NCBI RefSeq assembly: GCF_000003605.2
Contig: NW_003132851.1
Span: 103,698-135,734 of the forward strand
Origin: Saccoglossus kowalevskii
Lineage: Eukaryota > Hemichordata > Enteropneusta > Harrimaniidae
Direction: 5' to 3'
DNA: 32,037 nucleotides
The notes beneath the pieces were generated by a model. It made no database searches, was not told the DNA's origin, and worked only from the letters and a program-made list of their open reading frames with translations. Below are positions 10,185-29,828 of the stretch, piece by piece; the first letter of the stretch is position 1; the number at the start of each line of letters is the position of its first letter. The position numbers were made by a program, and so were the translations under genes.

Positions 10185-10228
10185 ATTCACTGGCACCCCC
10201 TCGGTCAATTTAACTGGTGATTCCCTTA
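10185..10228 (-). repeat. Right terminal inverted repeat with TTA duplication
   Basis: The plus strand reads GGCACCCCCTCGGTCAATTT and then GGTGATTCCC followed by TTA. It is the inverted partner of 8641-8680. Confidence 0.65.
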
Positions 10229-11983
10229 TGCCAGTATTCTCCGCCGCGACCAGAGTCGTATATCGAACATGTGTTTGGTAGAACTAAAATCATCTGGAAG
10301 ATGAATTAGCAGTCGGTACGTACTTACAACGTCATCGTCCTATTCGCCTGGTTTCGTCGAAGCCATGGGAATCCATGGCCGTCCACATTGGCTGACGAAG
10401 ATATTATGCCGTTAGCCGCTAAATGATGTCATTAAGTCGTTACGACTTCCGGCTAGTAATGCAGCGTTTTTTTCCCATTCTATCACTGTGAATATATTAC
10501 CTTGTACATTTCAGGCTGTTCAAAATAAACTGTTTATTGGTGGGGGGGGGGGGATTAACCCCACATGATCCGTACCAATACCGGGTGCGTGTGTCAATGC
10601 CCTAGTACGCGAAACGCCAATTTAATCTGATATATTACGATGTTATTCGTTTCGAAACACTCGATAAAATAACTGGTACAATGTGTACAAGTACCGACTG
10701 GGTCAAGAAGTTCATGGTGGCCCGGTCACCGGCTTACGTCAACAGGCTCGTTCCGTGCGTCCAACTAAATGATGAACACGCCATTATAAATCGAATTAAC
10801 CATAATTGTGTTCGTGATCAGACTTTAAATGTAAAGACTCATTAGAAAAGCAGGCGACAGTATTCTTCAAACGCCGGACGAAATTAATTATGCATGCATA
10901 CGCAGTGACCGTTGTGTGTATGAACTGTGTATGTATACCACACCTAACTAACGCGTTAGTCGAACAATTTGGGCTGTTGTTCGCCGTGATGGCGTGTACG
11001 ATGGATTATGGATTCGAATGTGTGAAATTTAGGACAGAGAGAGGCAACGTTGATTTGCACAACTCTCTCCCAGCCGACTTACCATGTAACGGTCTTGCGT
11101 GCTGTATTTTGACGAGTTTTTCGCGGTTGATTGTTCGTGTATGCATGCCTGCACTATGTACCATTGGGACCCTCTATATAGCAGGTGGACCCGGCGTTGG
11201 GCCGCGTTCTGGCCCCGTTACCCACCGGGAATGCGTGCGTGTGTCTTACGATTACCAGACCCTGGATAGTCAATGAGATGAGGCTGGCCGAAGACGTGAG
11301 TCACTCGTCTTGTACGTCCATATATTATGAAACACCGTCTTAGAAGCATACCAACGACAACACACGACGCACATTGATCGGGGGGAAACGATATGATTCA
11401 ATGGGTGTGGTCGACAATTCCGCAGGTATTATTTTAATTTGTCTTGACAAGTAGTTTAAAATTGTGTCTTGGGGATAGTTGCATAGTATGATTCATAAAA
11501 GGGTAAAGTTGGACGTCTTTACGGAAGCCAACTCGGCGTACATATAAATTGTATATAATATGACCGCCTTCCATGTGGGTGTGGTCGCATGGGACAAACA
11601 ACTCTCGTTTTGCGCTATTTTTATCGTAGATCCGACGTTCAGAAATGATGAAATTTAAAGTTAACATAGTCAATTCTAAACTAACGGGTTTTGTTTATTA
11701 CTCCGAGTTACAGCAACTAAAAGCACGAGTTTTTGATATTGGAAGGACTCGAACTAAAAATAACACTGCCCACATGTGATATCGGAATGTGTTACGCCTA
11801 CAATATAACCGGTATACTTAGGACAGAAACTATAGTACGAACCGACATCTTTCTCTGAAATGTATACACTTCGATTTTTGGAATGAAAAAATACGAATCA
11901 CACAAACAAAGGCTTGAAGTATAAGGTCGATGAACCTGGTATTGATGGAGCAGTTTCCTGGAGTTCCGGTATTTTTTAGTCTA

Positions 11984-11997
11984 GCGCCATCTACAGT
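11984..11997 (-). promoter_or_regulatory. CTCF-like motif, AGATGGCGC type
   Basis: The minus strand reads ACTGTAGATGGCGC, containing the AGRTGGCGC core known for insect CTCF. Confidence 0.3.
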
Positions 11998-12338
11998 GTG
12001 ATTGAAATTTGATTTTGTTTATTCGGTCATTGATATGTCGTCACAATGTGGCGAAAACTGATAACTAAAATTGCACGTATAAATTACACAGTGCTCATTT
12101 TATTTCCCAGTGTTCATAGCTTTGAATCACACGCTTGTTTTAATCTCATGCCTAGCAAGATGCCTCTACCTTAGCGAGTCTGTCATAGTTTCTCCTTATC
12201 CGAGGACGAAATAGTGGTGAAAATAAAGTCGGAACAAAATATTTATTGAATTTGCCACGTCAATTTTTCAAAGCTTTATTAAGTTTCTGAACGGGATGGA
12301 TGTATGTTTGAGATCTCTGTAAACACTATAGAGAGCAC

Positions 12339-12470
12339 TTAAAGGGGGTGGTCGCCGCGTCGCGTCCTGTTCGATATGTGACTCATAGCGGCGTACTCAA
12401 CGCGTGTAAAATACATTGTTTGTTTACATGAAATTCTAACATGGGCTGCTCGACGACCACCGCCCTTTAA
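12339..12470. mobile_element. T2/Kolobok-like MITE, 124 bp, with TTAA target duplications
   Basis: TTAA (12339-12342 and 12467-12470) flanks an element with ends AGGGGGTGGTCGCCG and, in reverse complement, AGGGCGGTGGTCGTCG, pairing over about 15 bases with one gap and one mismatch. The outer sequence TTAAAGGGG fits the TTAAAGGRR end known for T2-type (Kolobok superfamily) elements. The 124-bp interior has no coding capacity. Confidence 0.6.
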
Positions 12471-14726
12471 ATCTGCCATTTTCGTGGAGCTACCCCCCCC
12501 GGAGAACTGAAACATACTTTGGCACAGTTTGTAAACTGTCAAAACTATTCTAGAAAAAGATACAATTTTGTGCACAGTTTTTTAAATAAATTTCGTTCAA
12601 GTTGTTAATGTTTGACTAAAAGAATGCTACAAGGTCTTGATATTTAAAAAAAAATGGAAACTATTATGATGTTTGTGAAACGTGTCATAATTTGAATTTC
12701 AGGTTAGTGAATTTCAAAGTTTATGTTTGAAGCGAGTCCTGCGTAAACGCGAGGTGTTATGGGTAATCAGATAACCAGAAAACAGAAACTCAGTACATGA
12801 TGGTATTATACAAAAGAACAAAATACTTGTAAAATGACCACAGTGAATGTCAGAAACCTGGGGGATGTTATAAACGTTTTTATAAATATGATTTTCATAA
12901 ATCAAAATGACTGTTAGTGGTCGATCATTTGAAACAGTGGGGGCGGGGGTTCTGAGCCAAAAAATGCAAGACAACGAAAAATGTTTTAAAAAAAAGACAT
13001 TTCAAAACGAAAAAATGCGATGGTTGACACCATGGATCAATGCACAAATGGCATTTTGTCATCAACATGAGTTTTGATTAATCATTTTCCAATCAGGAAA
13101 TACTTTATTTGAATTAGGGTTGAGCAGTCGCTTTTACTATGTCACTTTTAGCTAGTTGAGACAATGTTGATCACTCCTGAGCAATCACCAACCCGGCTAT
13201 CTCAGCGAACAACAGTCAATTCAAATATTTGAAAATGAACAAAAGCTAATGATCTGTATTAATATTTTTTTTTATAAATATGTATATAAAATTTCTGCCA
13301 TTCACTGTATTTTGATCGTCTCACGTTTAAAAAAAGACGCTAATTTGCATGATAATAGCAAATGCACATTTTTTTTTGTCTCGGAAATTAGAACCCTGAG
13401 AGTAAAAGAATATTCTTCAGTCGAAATAAATGGAATACTGTCTTTGAAATGATTCGCATTTTGTTTAATATTATGTTCTGTTGCTAAAAAAAATGCAAAA
13501 ATGGCATTATTTTGCTAAATCAAAACACCAGTCAATATGAAATTAAACCTACTGAATGTTTCTTCTTTGTTTAATTGCTGTAAAGAAATTATATTACGTT
13601 GTTTACATGTGGACATCTACATGAATATTTGTGTTTTTTTTATTAACAAATTTTAGTGGAAGAACGTTTCTAGTTTACCCTTATACACAACGGCGATTTG
13701 GAGAAAAACTCATATTTGACCATGGTGGCGCCCTTTATACGCCCGCAAAGCAGCAGCCCCGTGAACGGGTGGTGTTGGAGTAGGCCTCGGTTCATTTGGT
13801 GGAAATGTGATACGTTTGAAATATAATAATCCGGCAGATTGATTACAGCAAATAATTGTGTTTAGATGCATAAAATATGGGCACACATGTTTGTTTGGCC
13901 TTGAAACAAACGTGTTTCAGTGCTTGATCAAACTTGCATAGGCTTGCACAGTTGTTAAACGTGGGCTGTATTGACATCGCAACATGGGGGAATTATTCTG
14001 TTTGTTTCGGTATTCCCTGTAATGTATAACGTCCCTCTGGTTTTGTACCCCGAAATTGTGTGTTGTGAAAGCTGGTTTGATTTAGCAAGGCGGGGGGGGG
14101 GTGGTAATTTGATGAGGATCAAAAGAGGCGTTAATGTAGTGAGGTTGGTAGTGAACATGCAAGGAACTAACAGTACCAACGCTTCCATGGTGTGAAAGAC
14201 ATCGCGGGACGTACCGGTAGAGACCATGGTTTGTAGGTCAGTGTAGCCCCAATGGGGGATGGGTTGCGTCGTATCGTCCGGGTATCGTTATTCAGAGGAT
14301 CCGTATACCATAGGGACAATGGAGGAACTCAAAGATTAAATACAATTGTTCGCTACTATAGGAACATGTATCATATAATACTATATCGGCGATAAATCAA
14401 AGTTACTTGTATCGACAAAATAACTAAAGATTGTGCACCGCAGACGTTTGGAAGTTACGAAAGTTAACTTACTCGGCACCACTACGAGAGGTCAGGGGGT
14501 TGGCACAAACTGATTACAAGTCACGAAATGTGCTACACGGTGACTAACGTTTTCCATGTAGCTTATTTTCGTGTAACCATAGATTTAATTCTTTTTGAGA
14601 AAATAAAATTCTGGGTTAAAAGAACATTCACCTTGTCCGAATTGAGTACGAGCATGTTTACTGGGTGACTCACGTACGGCAAATGAGAACTGTTCGCGAC
14701 ATCGTTGCACGGCTTTATATAGGAGG

Positions 14727-14736
14727 CTAAAAATAG
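14727..14736. promoter_or_regulatory. MEF2-type site near the CArG pair
   Basis: CTAAAAATAG fits the MEF2 consensus YTA(A/T)4TAR and lies 26 bases before the distal CArG box. Such a motif is expected many times by chance in AT-rich DNA, so only its position beside SRF sites gives it weight. Confidence 0.3.
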
Positions 14737-14762
14737 ACTGCCTTATTAACATTCTCCACTTG

Positions 14763-14772
14763 CCATATATGG
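14763..14772. promoter_or_regulatory. Perfect CArG box (SRF site), distal of a pair
   Basis: CCATATATGG matches CC(A/T)6GG exactly. It sits about 355 bases upstream of the KLF6/7 ATG and 58 bases from a second perfect CArG box. SRF binds such sites in immediate-early promoters, so SRF control of this gene is inferred. Confidence 0.6.
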
Positions 14773-14793
14773 TCACGCCATATCGCGTCTGTG

Positions 14794-14918
14794 CCAATCA
14801 CATATACGTTGTTATAAGTTCCATTAATGGGAATCTTGGCGCGAGATGTAATCGATATTTCAATTGGCTAACGGTCCATTAGGCGCCATTTGGTTGACAA
14901 TAGTCTGCTCGTCATTGG
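14794..14918. promoter_or_regulatory. Three CCAAT (NF-Y type) boxes in the KLF6/7 proximal promoter
   Basis: CCAAT is at 14794-14798 (plus strand, GCCAATCA context). ATTGG, the reverse form, is at 14873-14877 (minus-strand AGCCAAT) and 14914-14918 (minus-strand ACCAATGA). They bracket the proximal CArG box and lie 210-335 bases upstream of the ATG. NF-Y commonly acts from clustered CCAAT boxes near transcription starts. The start site itself cannot be placed from sequence. Confidence 0.45.
14821..14830. promoter_or_regulatory. Perfect CArG box (SRF site), proximal of a pair
   Basis: CCATTAATGG matches CC(A/T)6GG exactly and is a perfect palindrome. It lies about 300 bases upstream of the KLF6/7 ATG, flanked by CCAAT boxes. 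Confidence 0.6.
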
Positions 14919-15127
14919 TTGGTTTTCAAAACAAGGGATGTTCATGTCATCTAACCTCATTTACATAATATAGTCCTAGGTTTACTCGCACTCGTGATCA
15001 CCGCGAAGCTCTGCTCTTGTGTTCATACTCAACCTGCAACGAGTACGTGTTTTTGACAAACTGTACAAGTCTACAAAACATTCCCTATTGTAGTCCACAT
15101 TTTTGTGGAGTTTTCCTAGCAGTAGAG

Positions 15128-24699
<9,572 letters not shown>

Positions 24700-25470
24700 A
24701 TCATTGCCAGCGACCATAGCAACAGTCGAATGTTGCCACGACTCGTGTAAGCAGGTGAATCATGCCCGGTGAAGGGTCAAAGGCCAGTAACTGAAAGCCA
24801 TGAATGATACAGAGGTGAAGTTCGCGCACGCAGGACACGAGATAAAAAAAATTGAATGTGAATGTTTTAAATTTGTATTTGTACAAGAATTGTTTCTTGG
24901 TTTGGTGTCTCGAACGCTGTCTCGGGAAAATTGTGGGCAACGCACAAATTTTTTTCTGCACATGCCAAAATGTTGAGTGGCCTGACCAATGTTATTTCGT
25001 GGACCTCTATGTAAAGATGTTGGTCTGTTAAATACTTTTTTTTTTCATCTGGGGAGAAACTCCAACACTGAAATATTAAACAGGGCAAAACGAGCGTATG
25101 TATGAAAATGATTTTGAAAGTAGAAATTGTGTATTTCACACTCTATGTTGATAGGTAAGGGGATAAAAAAAAAATCAGGAATGAAGGTTGTGGTTTCCAT
25201 GGAAACAGATTCCAAAGGAACGAGGATGAAACACTCCATTGGTTATTTGAATACGCATGATGTGCAGAATTTTAAACAGAATTTAATTCAAAGTACGAGC
25301 AAAAATTGTCTTCGTTTATGGCTGTTATTTATTACATAACATTCAAATCCAACTAAAGAGTTATGAAGCTAAATTTAGAATATTATTCTGGCATGAGGCT
25401 GTCTAGGGGTGAAAAAAAAAAATTGTATGTTACTGCAACATATGTTCACAAATAAAGAGGGAGATTCTAT
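24700..25470 (+). other. Probable KLF6/7 3'UTR with canonical polyadenylation signal
   Basis: No open frame of interest follows the stop. The first canonical AATAAA after the stop is at 25451-25456, so the shortest 3'UTR would be about 770 bases. Further AATAAA hexamers at 26456-26461, 26553-26558 and 28866-28871 allow longer forms. The stretch contains a 14-bp palindrome GTTTCCATGGAAAC at 25193-25206 and AT-rich segments. Confidence 0.55.
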
Positions 25471-25756
25471 TATTTGGAAGGGGTATTTAATACTCAATGC
25501 TGTGTTTCAATTTTGTTAGGAAATGGACATTGCTTGAATAATTGTTAATATGTAATTAATTTATGCTGCTGGTTTTGCATATTGTATAATTTTTTTTTTG
25601 ATCCATTGCGATCTTATTTCTTATAAATTTTACTAATTTACCTTAGTTTCATTTAAACACCTAAAATATTATAGTTGAAAAATAATTTCATTGACCTTCT
25701 CATCCCTACATAGCTCATATTGGAATGGTCCATTATGCAGATTCCTTGGATATCAT

Positions 25757-25842
25757 TTGATGTGTCTGGACATACCATTATTTGTAGGGTATGATTTGTT
25801 GATGTGTTTTGGACATATCATTATTGGGAGGGATGAGTTGGT
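25757..25842 (+). repeat. Degenerate 42-bp tandem duplication
   Basis: TGATGTGTCTGGACATACCA and TGATGTGTTTTGGACATATC each lead into ATTATT and a G-rich block; spacing is about 42 bases. It lies downstream of KLF6/7. Confidence 0.5.
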
Positions 25843-27492
25843 TATTTTTGTGGGTGACAGAACAGAGGCTGTGTTTTGTTTATGAGGGATGTCTTCTCTG
25901 GAAGGAAGTCTATTTCCTGGCTTTCAAAATGTTTATAATAGTGCAAAGAAAAAAAATTCATTTGACTGCAGTCAAAGCAGGTGAAATTGACACTGATGTG
26001 TCAAGTCCATAAAAATTTAATTTAATTTTTGAGTGCCTTTTTCAGCTATTATTCAATTCACGCTAAAAACCACTGCCAAATTGAAAAGCATTTTACTGTA
26101 CAATTTTTTTTTTATTTTAGTCCATCCACTGTGAAAAACAAATCTTTATTTCGTTCAGTTAATTTCGTTGTATGTTTTTGACAGCATCAAAGAATATGGC
26201 ACTAGACAGACAAATTTCAATGTAAAAAGTTCTTGCTCTCATTGCCAGCATTTTTTCCTGCCAAAGACTGTTCAGTTATTTTTATATTTTTTATTATAAG
26301 TTTTCCCCCTTTACCCTAATTTGGATGCAGACTGAAAACGTTTGCTGTGGTATTTATACTTGCTTGAAAAAATAATGTTGTAGTATATCATAAAAAGTCA
26401 GAAAAAATCGTTTATCAAAGACCATATTGTATTAACACGGCTATCAAAACCTCAAAATAAAATAGAGATAAGTGGAAATGTTAGGGTTATTTACTATTTA
26501 GAAAAGTTTTTTAACCTGTTAAATTCTTTCTTGATGAGTAATGGAAGACCGAAATAAACATAAAAGCTTTAGTGTGAAAAGGGCTATTTAATTACCCCCT
26601 CCCCCCTTTTTTTTTTTGCTTGGACCAAGATTCACTTGTTTACTCATACCTATATTCAGCATAGATCTGTACAATAGTTGGCAGCCTTGCATGAAATCTT
26701 CATACAAAAAATTCATTCACGTGGAACAAATGAAAAAAAAAAGTCAGACTTTTTTTTTTTTTAACAACTTCTGAAGGATTGCTTGCTTTTAAATGTTTGT
26801 TGATGATAAAAATTCTCATTGCCGCCCCCTCATTACATTCCAAAGGTACAGCCTCTGTTTTAATAATCCCACAAAACTCCTTACTAGAACAAAGTGGTGG
26901 TTGTTTGGTGAGAAACATAGTTAAAAGCACTTTTCTTAATGTACTGAGATGTCAAAGTACACTGGAGTACACACGGATAGAAATTAATGTCCCAAAAGGA
27001 AAGTTTCTCTGGTTTTCTCACTTTTGATCTGTGATTGGCTGCTGCTTATCACTAACATAATGATCATGTGATCTGTTCCAACCAATCAAATTACTTTGTT
27101 CTATAGAAGGACTGATTTATGTAGTTCAGCAAAAATTTATGAAGACAATCTTTTTTTTTTTGCATTATCAAGAAGCAGCTGGTCTGCAAAAATTTAATAA
27201 TTTGTTGAAAAACAACTTTACCAGTATTATGTTTAGAAAGGGGTGTTTGTCTGTTTCAATAGTATGGTGGAGAAAATGTACATTTATTAGTTATGTATGG
27301 ATCTTCAATTTTACAGGTGTAATTTTCCAGTTAAAAGGAAATTCTGAACAGATATGAAAGCATTATGTCTGGTATCAAAACAAATTTAAAACTAACTATT
27401 TCAGTTAGTTGTTAAACAATTTGGAGTCTTGTGGGGGAAATAAGATTTCGGGGGGGAAAAAAAATATTTTCACCAATGCCCTGGGTTATATG

Positions 27493-27508
27493 CAGTTCAT
27501 ATGAACTG
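27493..27508. repeat. Perfect 16-bp palindrome of nuclear-receptor half-sites
   Basis: CAGTTCATATGAACTG is self-complementary and contains two inverted AGTTCA half-sites with a 2-base spacer. Function unknown. Confidence 0.4.
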
Positions 27509-29142
27509 GGTGATAGGATTCTTTTTTGTGCAAGACCAATTTTTATTATTGATGCAATATTTTGAGCTAAAAAACGCAATCTCCACCGTAGCACACATCC
27601 ATTCCCCATGATCTAGAACCGATTCTCATCCCTGGGCAAAAGTTGGAAAGTTTTTTTCCCCCTTCAAACGTACTATTGAAACAGACAAACTTTGCATGTT
27701 AGCTGTTTAAACAGTGCAATGTATATTTCATTTAGCATAAAACGATAAAAAAAACACTTCGTTAATTTTTTTTTTCTAAAGTAAAAAATGAAAGTATTCT
27801 CAGAATTTTATTTCATTCCATGATGGGGGTACACACATTTCAAGTTTTCTAAGCACTCAAGTACGTTGACAAAAAACAGGTGTAATCAAGATTCTTTTCA
27901 AGTTTTAACGTTAAAAAAAAGACAAATCAAGAGCATGTTTATTGTAATTTGTAAAGTTTAAATTTCTATTTTTGTTACTTTTAAAAGTGGTTCTTTCACT
28001 TTTTCCTACTTTAGATCTTTAAAGATATGTGCATAATTTGCATATGATTGGGGAAACATTCCCCCGCTGTATGCTTAAACATTAAGAAAGGTTAAGGGAA
28101 CTGGTCGCAGATGAATTGTTCTTTTGCCAGTCAGTCAGGCTTTCACTTTGTCACCGGAGGGCGTCAATTCTTAGGTGGCATTCATTGTTAGCGATGACGG
28201 AGTGTAAACAGTAGAGTTAGATTAAAATCCTACCTACCACCGAATATCAAGTGGAATATTCCACAGGTTTTATAATGATAATCATGGAACTTTGTACGAT
28301 TCTATGGGGAGGTGAGGTTAAAGTTTTCTCCTCCAGGTCTTGTTGTATGTGTTAGACTTTTAAAAATTAGGTGATTTGTTCAAAAGTAATGTCTTTTCTA
28401 TGTCCAAAGGTCCAAAATCAAATCCATCTGGCCCAAACTGAAATAAGTACTTCGTTGAAAAGAAAGCATATTCCAACTGCTTTGCCAATTTAATACACAT
28501 CCTAAAGTGCCTCTGATTTTTGGACCCTGTTTACCAAACTGAAATCTACATGTTGTCTCTGTACAGTGCATGTGATTGTTTCAAGTTGTATGTGTCAATT
28601 GAATGTCCCTTGAATTCAGGGATGAACCAAACACCGAATGTAGGTGTGCGTTCTCCATGGTGTCTGTTCAACCTGTGTGACAGTTTTTATTATGTTCTGT
28701 CTATTCATTCGGTAATTAAGATTGATTATCTTAAACTGTCAAATGTAAAGTATTTTTTTTTTTACAGTATCTACTTTTTGCATGTAAAGTTCAGTCGCCT
28801 TTTCACTTACTCATTGTATATATGGTACTTTGATGGTGTACATATACATATCTCTAAAAATGCTCAATAAATAAAAAAAATGGCTTGTAAAAAAAAAATT
28901 TATGTTTGCACTTTATGTTTGAGTATGGGAGAGATTTTTAATATGTGGAGGTACCTAATTTGCATATCAGTGTGCAGCTCTTGACTACTGTAAAACATGT
29001 TTAAATAGCTACATGCCATTTTAGAGAATTTGACTCCATGCACAAATTAACTGAATCTTAATTTAGCTAAAATTCCAACAATCTCATTCTGAGAATATAC
29101 TTTATTTTAAATTAGTGACATCTTGAATTAGCAAAATGCTAA

Positions 29143-29166
29143 ATTAGCTAAATTAGCTAAAATAAC
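29143..29166. repeat. Short (CTAAATTAG)n tandem run
   Basis: About 2.5 units of CTAAATTAG lie within a longer stretch rich in TTAGCTAAA (29115-29180). Confidence 0.6.
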
Positions 29167-29708
29167 ATGCTAGCTAAAAAGACCCGTTTTACAGTATTGT
29201 TATTAGCGTGGTTTGTACATCATAATGCTATTGTGTTGATGTCTTCGATATTCCTAAATGTCATGGGCATTTTATCAATTTAGGCATTGAGATGATGTGA
29301 TGGCTTCTTAAATTCAAGTTCTGATATTCATAAGTACCGATAAATCAGAACTTTAACATTGAGGTATGTACATTCATATAGACAAAAAACTTCATTGTCG
29401 AACTGTTCTTGCAACAAACCTGAAAATGTTTTACCCAATCAATGTATATTGTTGAGTTACGTACTGGCCTCAACCCTCTTAATACCTAAATGGTTTGTTC
29501 ATTTCTATTTTCTGTTGTGACCCATTGTGAGGCATGAAAACAAAGGCCACCAGTTAAAGTAATTAAAGTTAACACATGAATTAATATTCTCAATACCACA
29601 TCTAATACAAGTACTTAGTATCATTTATTGTATGGTGGATCAGTAAAACACATCTTGTTTTGACCATTGGCACTCACTACACCTGTCATATACATAAGTG
29701 TATGGGTG

Positions 29709-29828
29709 CTACTAATACACAGATTATGGTCTGTGGCCAGAAATACATTCTGTCAAATATGGTATTAGCTGCTAATACACAGAATATGGTTTGTGGGCAG
29801 TGAAACAATTTGTTAAATGCAGTAATAC
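29709..29828. repeat. 60-bp tandem duplication, two diverged copies
   Basis: CTAATACACAGATTATGGTC at 29712 and CTAATACACAGAATATGGTT at 29772 start matched 60-base units that also share CTGTGG/TTGTGG and TGTCAAAT/TGTTAAAT. Confidence 0.65.

Larger units (their letters stand above)
8641..10225. mobile_element. DNA transposon with terminal inverted repeats and TTA target duplication (PIF/Harbinger-like)
   Basis: The left end GGGAATCACCAATTAATCTG and the right end (reverse complement GGGAATCACCAGTTAAATTG) match and continue through a shared GGGGGTGCC block, giving an inverted repeat of about 36 bases at about 80% identity. TTA flanks both ends (8638-8640 and 10226-10228). A 3-bp TWA duplication and G-rich ends fit PIF/Harbinger. 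The 1.6-kb interior includes G-tracts, a (TTTG)n run, minus-strand coding remnants and a 50-N gap, so true length is unknown. No DDE transposase was recognised, so the superfamily is inferred from the ends only. Confidence 0.65.
10229..14700. other. Intergenic region upstream of KLF6/7
   Basis: No gene recognised. CpG dinucleotides are noticeably more frequent here, and up to about 16050, than in the rest of the window. It contains poly-G tracts (10541-10554, 14091-14101), a CTCF-like motif (11984-11997) and one TTAA-flanked MITE (12343-12466). Open frames such as 10890-11276 have no family resemblance. Confidence 0.5.

Noticed and set aside
10890..11276. 128-codon open frame upstream of KLF6/7
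   Set aside because: Cys-rich but without a recognisable domain spacing, signal peptide or splice context; likely chance.
11738..11790. Possible tRNA: minus-strand AGTTCGAGTCC resembles a B box
   Set aside because: No A box at proper distance and no cloverleaf; chance match.
14709..14724. TATA box (minus strand CTATATAAAG) upstream of KLF6/7
   Set aside because: It points away from KLF6/7 and no gene is seen on that side.
15017..15127. In-frame N-terminal extension of KLF6/7 by 37 codons
   Set aside because: It starts with TTG, has no ATG, and the family N terminus begins exactly at the ATG at 15128.
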